From: Bodo saltans
Lineage: Eukaryota; Euglenozoa; Kinetoplastea; Eubodonida; Bodonidae
Direction: 5' to 3'
Length of the DNA stretch: 64,000 nt
NCBI GenBank assembly: GCA_001460835.1
Contig: CYKH01001645.1
Location: 1-64,000, forward strand
Shown: piece after piece, positions 57,629-64,000 of the stretch
Layout: every line of letters begins with the position of its first letter
Position numbering within the stretch: the first letter of the stretch is position 1
Program-made: the position numbers and the translations under genes
The notes under the pieces: model-generated
Seen by the model: only the letters and a program-made list of their open reading frames with translations
Told to the model about the DNA's origin: nothing
Databases searched by the model: none

Positions 57629-59778
57629 CGGAGGAAAAACAATCATCAACCCATTTCTTTTCTTTTGGTGGGTGCAGTATCACACCACATGCACTGACAC
57701 AATTGCGACGGCACACACAAGACCCACCAGCCTTCACGAAATCGCACGCACGAACCAGAAAACACAAACAGAGATCTCCGCAAAACAAAACAAAAAAACC
57801 CTCGACACATTCTTTGATTTCAAAGTTAGCCACTCCCAAACGACGCGCCTGCAACTTGTTGGATCCGAATGCTGATTCTCCTCCTGCGCATCATCATCAT
57901 CGTGATATTTGCTTGCTGAGTGCGGTTGACACATTTCGTTTTGTGAAATCATCTCGCCGTATTGTCTCTTGTTTTGGCGCAGCGTTTTTTACGATATCTT
58001 TTCCCCATTAGGTTTTTCCCCTACCTTTCCCAATGTACTTTTATGTTTGCTTTCACAAAAAAAAAAGTGCCGCTGGTGTTGTCGCGTTGAACACTTTCTT
58101 TTTCCCCCCGTTGTTTGTGTATGAGTGCACGCAGTGATGCTGTCTGTGACGACAGCACTAGTCATCACCACACTCCCAAAATGGAATTTTTTTCTAAAAA
58201 AAGGCGAAACAAAGAAGGTGTCTTACAACTAACTTTTCTTTTTTGCACCTCACACTTCACAATTGGGAGAATGTTGACTATTGCAGCAGTGATAGTAGCG
58301 GGAGTTACGGCTATGTGTTGCGCATATCATCTCACTCTCTGAGAACTTCAATTGACTTGTGTGATAGTTTCTTGGCTCCAATTGAGTTGCTCAGACGTGT
58401 TTGCCTTGAGTTTGTCCCAGCTGTGGTGGCGTTGAGCAGTGTTCTGTATTCCTGTTCTATGTTGCTTTGACCCATTCAATTTATTTCTTGTTTTTTTTCC
58501 CCCTTCTATTATTTTCCTCCCCTGCCACTTTCTCACTTTACAGTATGATTTTGTGGAGTTTTCGACTCCGCGTGTGCCTTCAAAACAACAAAAAACCCAT
58601 CATCATCCCCGCACCTTGTTGTGAAGTCGGCAAAGGAGAGACTGGGCAAAAAGAAAAAAAAACTTTAGGTCCAAAATGATGGTGAACAGCTGGAAGATCG
58701 AACAAACGCAAAAAACAAAAAAACAACAACAATAGAACACAATCTCAATTTTTTTGAGTTTCTTTCCTGGAATCAAGAAAGGTGCAAGGCGGAGCGTTAA
58801 AGGAGCGTTGCAGCAAATTTTCCTATTCAACCGCCTGTGAAGAGATTCTGAAGTATCTTCTGCATACATAGTTTTTTTTTCCCCCAAACACAACATCGCG
58901 GCGGAGGAGTGAAACGAACATCAAAATAGAAACCTCAACAGCAAGAGAAACGTGCGCAAAAAAGAATGCATAATGGAAACGATTTCGCAAACACAGAACA
59001 GAGAAAATAGAGGCGCTCCTCCCTCTTTTGCGGGTCTGGCAATCAGAAACAAAGCTAAACAGAAACCGACCGACAGAAAAACAGCATCATCAAAACACAC
59101 ACACACACACACAAAAAAAAAGAAAACAAATAGAAATGAGAAGATGAGAAGCGTCACTTGGCAATGCCAGCTCCCTTCTTAATCGACGAATCAGTTAATG
59201 CTCGCCCCCCCTTTCTTCACTTGTACCTTGGCTCGTTTTGTATATTTTGGTTATCGCTTCGACACATTCCGCCTTCGTCAAACGACTCGGTGGATTGTTT
59301 TCACTTTTTTTTTCAGCTTTCAGGTGTTTCATGTCTTTCTATTCCAGCAAAAAAATAATAATAAAAAAATTGCTTTTTTTTCCTTTTCTTCGGTTTTGTC
59401 CCTTCGCGTGTGTTTCCCACTTTGGAAGAGTCATCTCTTTCCTCCTCCCCATCCCATCCCACTATTTTGTTTTTCCTTTGGGATGTGCACGATTTAGGAT
59501 TTGTTTTCTATTGTTTGTTTGTATTCAACGTGAACTGAGTGCTTGATTTGTGTGTTATTTTCTGACCACACAAGCGCACTCCTTAGGCAGCTTCCTTCTC
59601 TCCGAGTTTGGAGGTTTTCGTTTAGAACAGAAACAATGAACAATTCTCAATTTCACTGGAATGTGTTTGGCTGATGTTGCTATGAAAAAAAAATGTTTGG
59701 TGTTTTGGTTTTGTGAAGCAGTTTTCTACGCCCATGCCCATCAAGAGAAACACAAAGATAAGAACGTAACGCACAAAC
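57629..59778. other. 2.1-kb gene-free stretch
   Basis: No acceptable gene. It contains A runs (58059-58068, 58659-58666), T runs (58491-58499, 58871-58878), an AC repeat (59095-59113) and pyrimidine-rich DNA near 59165-59215. Short ORFs on both strands lack ATG starts or features. It is likely the 3' flank of paralogue 2 and the leader of the ORC4-like gene. No RNA gene was recognised. Confidence 0.55.
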
Positions 59779-61800
59779 ATGAAGTCGACATCTATCGCCA
59801 CTCATGAGTCGTGTCTTCCAACATTATCAGCTTTAGCACTGTCCTTCACTGCCACGCAATTGCAAGACGATGGCGCTGACTTATTGTGCCAGTGTGCACC
59901 TGAAACGGCGACCTTGGTGAAAAAGTTGCGAGTCGTGTCCTTGGCAGCATCACGACTTGGTCACCGCAGCTGTCATGCGTTGTGGGGTCCATCGGAGTCA
60001 TGCAAAGAAATTGTGCTTGAGGCCGTAGTGAGTCAACTTCGTCGAGCTGAGAATGTTCTGGTGATGTCATTCAATGGCGACACACTTCAAAGTGATGATG
60101 ACGCTGTTCTCCAAGCCGCGCTGGAGTTGAAGCAATTTCTTTCGTCGCCTTCCTCGATGAAATTGCGCAACAAGAATTCAGTATTTCGACTGCGAAATTT
60201 TCCGTTTGCACTTATGATGAAACTTTCAACCGATAGTGGAGCATCGTCATACTTCGAGGAAGGTCTTGACGAAGCCTGCGACGATTCAAGTGCAGCGCCA
60301 TCTACGCATTCTCTGCTCCGCACTAAGAGAGGACGCGACCCGCGCGATGAAGCAGCAGAAGGACCGAAATTGTTTCCAAACTTAGGTACAACCCCCTCCT
60401 TCCTTGCAGCGATACCGCCACCTGGCGCAACTGTCCTGACACGTCCTGGACCTGCAGCACTAGGGGCTCTCCAAGACGCATTGGTATCCTTGACGCGAGG
60501 TGGTGTAGGCATCGTGATCGCCATTCAAAATGTAGCACGCTTTAGTGTGTGGTGCGATAGGATGGTGTACTTGCTGTCTGGGTTGATGCATGACGCAGAA
60601 GAGAGCGGTGCTGGAATGTCCTTGCTTCTGACATCACTGACGCCGGATCTACGCCACACAGAGAAGCGTTTGTCGAGTAGGCTGACAAGTGAAATGTGGT
60701 TTGTCGCGCCACCTTATGCCACTGTTCCAGGGACGTTGGCATGCGTCTTGGGTCGCACGTTGGTAAGAGCTCAAGAGGAGATCCAAAGAGTAGCATTGCA
60801 GGTTCGAGAAAGCCAGCAACAGCTGAAGAAGCTTTCTTCTACAACTGCGCTTCTTGCAAGCACGCGCCGCAAAGCTGCATCCCACGTCGTTCATCAAAAT
60901 GACGGCGCGGCTGCACGATCCTTTGAGCTGGAGACTGAGATTATTTCAATGGAGCATCGCATCGAAGAATTGAAAGATGTCACTTCTTCATGTACGCGGT
61001 GGTGCGAATACCTTCAGTCCCTAAGTAACCACAAATGTAACAGCAACAACACTGTCACAACACCCACGACGACAACAACAACTGGGAGGGCCAATGGTAC
61101 AGGTAAGGGAAAACAACTGCCTTTATCTTTGTTGACCCGTTTTATTGGCGGTGAGGACGTGCTATGGAATGCGCGTGCAGGATCGAACAACTGGCAAGAT
61201 ATCCTGCGCGTTTGCCGGTCGTTTTGCGAAGGGCACAGTGCTGCCACAGCGAGGAGCGCCTCTCCGCCGCCAGCAGTAACAAATCGAAGTGCTATGCGTC
61301 ACACAAGAAACACAGACACCTCCATTCATCAGGCAGAGACGCCGTCAATGACTGCTTCGCAACTTCTTGTATCGTCCGGTGCTGCGCGCGCAGACTTGCT
61401 GGAGCGTTGCCTCTTGGTGGAGCTCGGTTACGCCACGAGGGAAGTGATGCTGCTCCTCATGTTTTGTTGGTTGAGGTCAGACTCACAGCCACTTGCTGCT
61501 GCTGGTCCTCGTACTTTGGATGAGCTCATCCACGATATGCAATCCACGCTGCCTTCGAGCATGTCGATCAAGAGCATCGCTAACAGTCATTTTCGTGCAG
61601 CATTGGTCGTTTTGGTGTCACTTGGCATTGTTGAAGTGGAGAACAGTGGGAAGAACCATCATGCGGTCACTTTGCGTCGAGATCGTATGGCGGTGAAGCA
61701 ATTTTTGCAAGATGTGCTGCGTCCTTCCTCCTCGGATTTGTGGGAAAGAGCTGGGTTGACTCTGCAGGACAAACAGCACCTTTCTCACCTTGTAAGGTGA
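59779..61800 (+). CDS. ORC4-like origin recognition protein without recognisable ATPase motifs
   Basis: The product has 673 residues. The block VIAIQNVARFSVWCDRMVYL ... GMSLLLTSLTPDLRHTEKRLSSRL aligns by eye with the ORC4 Walker B to sensor region (ILDEFDLF ... [25 protein letters not shown]). The Walker A place reads GPSESCKE (70-77) with no GKT/S, and the Walker B place reads IAIQN in place of ILDE. Thr/Asn-rich and Ser inserts split the protein. A C-terminal helical block (VELGYATREVMLLLMFCWLR, HFRAALVVLVSLGIVEV) fits the winged-helix domain of ORC. ORC marks replication origins; loss of ATPase motifs suggests a structural subunit. The match is by eye only. Confidence 0.68.
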   Translation: MKSTSIATHESCLPTLSALALSFTATQLQDDGADLLCQCAPETATLVKKLRVVSLAASRLGHRSCHALWGPSESCKEIVLEAVVSQLRRAENVLVMSFNGDTLQSDDDAVLQAALELKQFLSSPSSMKLRNKNSVFRLRNFPFALMMKLSTDSGASSYFEEGLDEACDDSSAAPSTHSLLRTKRGRDPRDEAAEGPKLFPNLGTTPSFLAAIPPPGATVLTRPGPAALGALQDALVSLTRGGVGIVIAIQNVARFSVWCDRMVYLLSGLMHDAEESGAGMSLLLTSLTPDLRHTEKRLSSRLTSEMWFVAPPYATVPGTLACVLGRTLVRAQEEIQRVALQVRESQQQLKKLSSTTALLASTRRKAASHVVHQNDGAAARSFELETEIISMEHRIEELKDVTSSCTRWCEYLQSLSNHKCNSNNTVTTPTTTTTTGRANGTGKGKQLPLSLLTRFIGGEDVLWNARAGSNNWQDILRVCRSFCEGHSAATARSASPPPAVTNRSAMRHTRNTDTSIHQAETPSMTASQLLVSSGAARADLLERCLLVELGYATREVMLLLMFCWLRSDSQPLAAAGPRTLDELIHDMQSTLPSSMSIKSIANSHFRAALVVLVSLGIVEVENSGKNHHAVTLRRDRMAVKQFLQDVLRPSSSDLWERAGLTLQDKQHLSHLVR

Positions 61801-61928
61801 GATGTTTTTTTTTTTCGATTTCACCAAGTACAGTTTTTGTTAAGAAGTTGAATTATCGTTGACACAATGTTCTCATTTTCTCTCACTCAAAGAACGATAC
61901 TCTTTTTTTTTCCTATCCTCCTTCGAAC

Positions 61929-61930
61929 AG
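61929..61930 (+). promoter_or_regulatory. Probable spliced-leader acceptor AG
   Basis: A pyrimidine tract (61900-61923, T and C only but for one A) ends with AG at 61929-61930, about 40 bases before the ATG at 61971. Confidence 0.6.
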
Positions 61931-61970
61931 CCAACACAGGTCGAAACAGTGAGTTCCAAGGAGGTAATCG

Positions 61971-62657
61971 ATGCGAGGCGCGCGATCAACGTGTCAGCAC
62001 CTTGTGAACCCTGTTCCACTGCAAACGACAACCCTTGTGTCGTGCATCAGGCAATACCAACAAGGTCATCATTCTCCTCCGTCGTCATCGTCATCATCTC
62101 TTCGTCCTGTGACAGGTTCTCAACAATGGATGCGCGAACAACTGGAAAAAGCTGTTGCCAGCGGGAAGATGACAAACAAAGCTTATGCGTACTTTGCTGA
62201 GAGTTTGGCAACGAACAAGTCCACTCAACGTCTTGCGGATGAGACGTTCAAAGCTGTCGCAGGTCAAGACGTAAAATCGATGACTCGGTTTCAACAATCA
62301 ATGATTGTAGATCGAGTGACACTTGTGGGATCGCTTGAGACATCCAAGGCGCTGCAAGAGATGTACTCAGAGTCGGAGGGCATCAAGAAATACACCGAAG
62401 ATGGAACACCGACAGGAGAGAACTATTGGTTTGAAGAGCGAACTCTGTTGGATCATGACGTTCCTCCACAGTTAAAAGACGAAGTATTGGGAGAAATGCG
62501 AAAGGATAGGAGGCCTTCAAGCCCAGCGTTTGGTGATGCGGATGAGGCTGCAAAATTGTTGTCATCGTTGGAGGAGAATGATCGGGCGAATGCCGCTGCC
62601 GGTCTTCCTCAGGAGGGGAAACCACCTCAGAAAAAGCCGAACTTTGGAGGTTTTTGA
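61971..62657 (+). CDS. Hypothetical protein, probably mitochondrial
   Basis: The product has 228 residues. The first 45 are free of acids with Arg, Ser, Gln and a Ser run (coded mainly by TCA/TCG/TCT, about 62081-62100), like a mitochondrial targeting peptide. The body is helical and acidic-basic (QQWMREQLEKAVASGKMTNK, FKAVAGQDVKSMTRFQQSMI), with an acidic KYTEDGTPTGENYWFEERTL segment. The end is Pro/Lys/Gly (PPQKKPNFGGF). No domain is recognised. It is preceded by a clear acceptor AG, supporting the start. The last partial gene begins 155 bases downstream. Confidence 0.75.
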   Translation: MRGARSTCQHLVNPVPLQTTTLVSCIRQYQQGHHSPPSSSSSSLRPVTGSQQWMREQLEKAVASGKMTNKAYAYFAESLATNKSTQRLADETFKAVAGQDVKSMTRFQQSMIVDRVTLVGSLETSKALQEMYSESEGIKKYTEDGTPTGENYWFEERTLLDHDVPPQLKDEVLGEMRKDRRPSSPAFGDADEAAKLLSSLEENDRANAAAGLPQEGKPPQKKPNFGGF

Positions 62658-62812
62658 ATTTTCAACACTCTTCCCATGACAAACCTAAACGCTGCTGCTC
62701 TTTGGTACAGTATTGTTGTTGTGTTTTCCACTTTTTGGGTTTGTGTGTGCACATTGCCGAAGTATTACCTCTTAATGTAGACCACCATCATACGAAGCGC
62801 GTACCCTCTCAC

Positions 62813-64000
62813 GATGACTTATGAGCAGCCAGAACGACAATCACGCGGGCGGCCTCGTCTACCACTCAGTCAGCGCCAAGGATTTTTGAGAGCATTGGTG
62901 CTGCTCTTCATTGCGCTCTACACAGTATTCCTTGTGATGCTTTCCAATGATTCAGAACGCCCAGCCCGCAGCGTGTTTGGGCGAACCTCCCCTAATGGAG
63001 CAGGAGGTGGCAGGAAGAGTGGTGGGTGGTGCCAAAGTGAACTGGGCACAAAGGGCGGCAACTGCGTGGATGCCATGACGCCACATGTGGGGGAAGAGTG
63101 GCGGTTGGTGACTGCTGTACTCAGCTGCGGTGCAACGCAGCGTATCGCTACCCACTCCGACACTACAACTAGTACTAGCAGCGGCGTGAACGATCGTCTC
63201 GTGGCATCTGTTCCTATGTCGGATGTGCTGCTACTGCAAGCGTCGTGGTGTGCGGCCACGCAACCTAACACCACCAAGCAAGAGGACATATCTGCAGAAA
63301 TGTTACCGTCGGAGCAGACTCGAATCTGCTTAGCCATTTACGAATTGTTCAAGCGATCTGGTCGCTGGAGCCAGATTCGATTTACAGAGCTGCAATCTTC
63401 ATCATCAAATTTAATGGCAAAAAACCTTGCGTGCAATGGGGATTACGAAGACATGCTGCAATTACCCGCAGACCAGCGGCAGCGCGGATTTGAAATGTAC
63501 GCTGCTTCTCATGTGGCTACTGAGCATGTGCAGTCATTTGACGAGGACAATCGTCGCCTTTTCGTTCGCTTTCGCGCAGCTGCGACGCGATTCTCAGAAA
63601 CAGTCAGTCTTGTTACAATAGCAAGGAATCGGGAGCCTCACTTTCCAGCAGTGTCGTCGTCTGATCCGAATGGCGGGGAATCACTGCGAGGAGTGGTGGT
63701 GCCCCTAGCGCGCTTCCTTGATGCTACCCTGCTCCCCGATGCCACCGGACTCTTGTGGCGACGCTGTAACGGTAGTTCCCTTGTGTTACAACACCGTGTC
63801 AAAGCAGCACTTGAGGCGAGCACTGGGATGCAACTCGTGAACCCAATGCCAGTGGTCTCGAACTTGATGTTTAACGCGGAGAACTTTATCGTTCTGCCGT
63901 TTCCAATTCACCAAGGCAGCACTGTGCGCCAATTCCGGAATGAACTGTTCGATGTGAAAAACGACGAGCGCGACCGGGAAGATACAACAATGACTGAGGC
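62813..64000 (+). CDS. Type II membrane protein (3' partial)
   Basis: The frame opens at ATG 62813 (MTYEQPERQSRGRPRLPLSQ) and stays open to the window end, 396 residues visible. A basic cytosolic tail of about 23 residues is followed by a single transmembrane segment (about 25-44, FLRALVLLFIALYTVFLVML) and a large lumenal domain. This is the topology of Golgi glycosyltransferases and similar enzymes; no motif confirms that. The lumenal part has Cys-containing blocks (GGWCQSELGTKGGNCVDAM), a Ser/Thr-rich stretch and a hydrophobic NLMFNAENFIVLPFP block. N-glycosylation sequons such as NTT and NGS occur. The rest of the gene lies beyond the window. Confidence 0.8.

Noticed and set aside
58115-58342. 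75-codon frame with a hydrophobic C-terminus
   Set aside because: Its first codon is GTG, it lies in gene-free DNA and its composition is not gene-like.

Overview
The window looks like nuclear DNA of a kinetoplastid flagellate, most likely a free-living bodonid close to Bodo saltans. About 35 genes lie head to tail on the + strand over 64 kb. None shows an intron, and I see no convincing gene on the - strand. Most gaps are 130 to 1200 bases, rich in pyrimidine tracts followed by AG just before the next ATG. This is the layout of a kinetoplastid polycistronic transcription unit processed by spliced-leader trans-splicing. Species assignment is inference; the layout and flagellate gene content are seen directly. 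Only ATG starts were accepted, because apparent GTG/TTG extensions run back into untranslated DNA.

Layout. 1-10 kb: the tail of a mucin-stalk membrane protein with a cytoplasmic Hsp70/actin-like domain, a PPR-like protein, a BTB/T1 protein, uracil-DNA glycosylase, the axonemal protein SPAG16/PF20, tubulin cofactor B and a low-complexity protein. 10-24.6 kb: two small mitochondrial-looking proteins, a low-complexity protein, a nucleotide-sugar transporter, an 881-aa Q-rich protein, an exportin-7-like karyopherin and a TTLL9-like tubulin ligase. 24.8-34.8 kb: a UBC4/5-type E2, GPI8 transamidase, the F1-ATPase chaperone ATP12, a FAM221 protein, a membrane-anchored J protein, two adjacent small zinc-ribbon proteins, a G3BP-like NTF2-RRM protein and dephospho-CoA kinase. 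35-50.6 kb: a large Sfi1-like centrin-binding protein, an 809-aa orphan, GSK3, a type II membrane SGNH hydrolase, a small ORF, a gene broken by a 119-base duplication, a frameshifted LAMMER/CLK kinase and a low-complexity protein. 51-59.8 kb: two paralogous Q/N/H-rich single-RRM proteins with unusually long flanking untranslated DNA. 59.8-64 kb: an ORC4-like protein without recognisable ATPase motifs, a mitochondrial-looking protein and the start of a type II membrane protein that runs off the window.

There is no operon-like pathway. A flagellar/tubulin theme recurs (SPAG16, TBCB, TTLL9, FAM221, Sfi1-like), and so does RNA-level regulation (G3BP-like protein, two RRM proteins). That fits an organism that controls expression mainly after transcription. 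I found no transposon, retroelement, CRISPR array, rRNA or tRNA.

The items most worth a second look are the mucin-TM-Hsp70-like protein at the left edge, the 119-base tandem copy whose four differences are all silent, the neighbouring frameshifted kinase, the long structured flanks of the RRM pair, and the ORC4-like protein with lost ATPase motifs.
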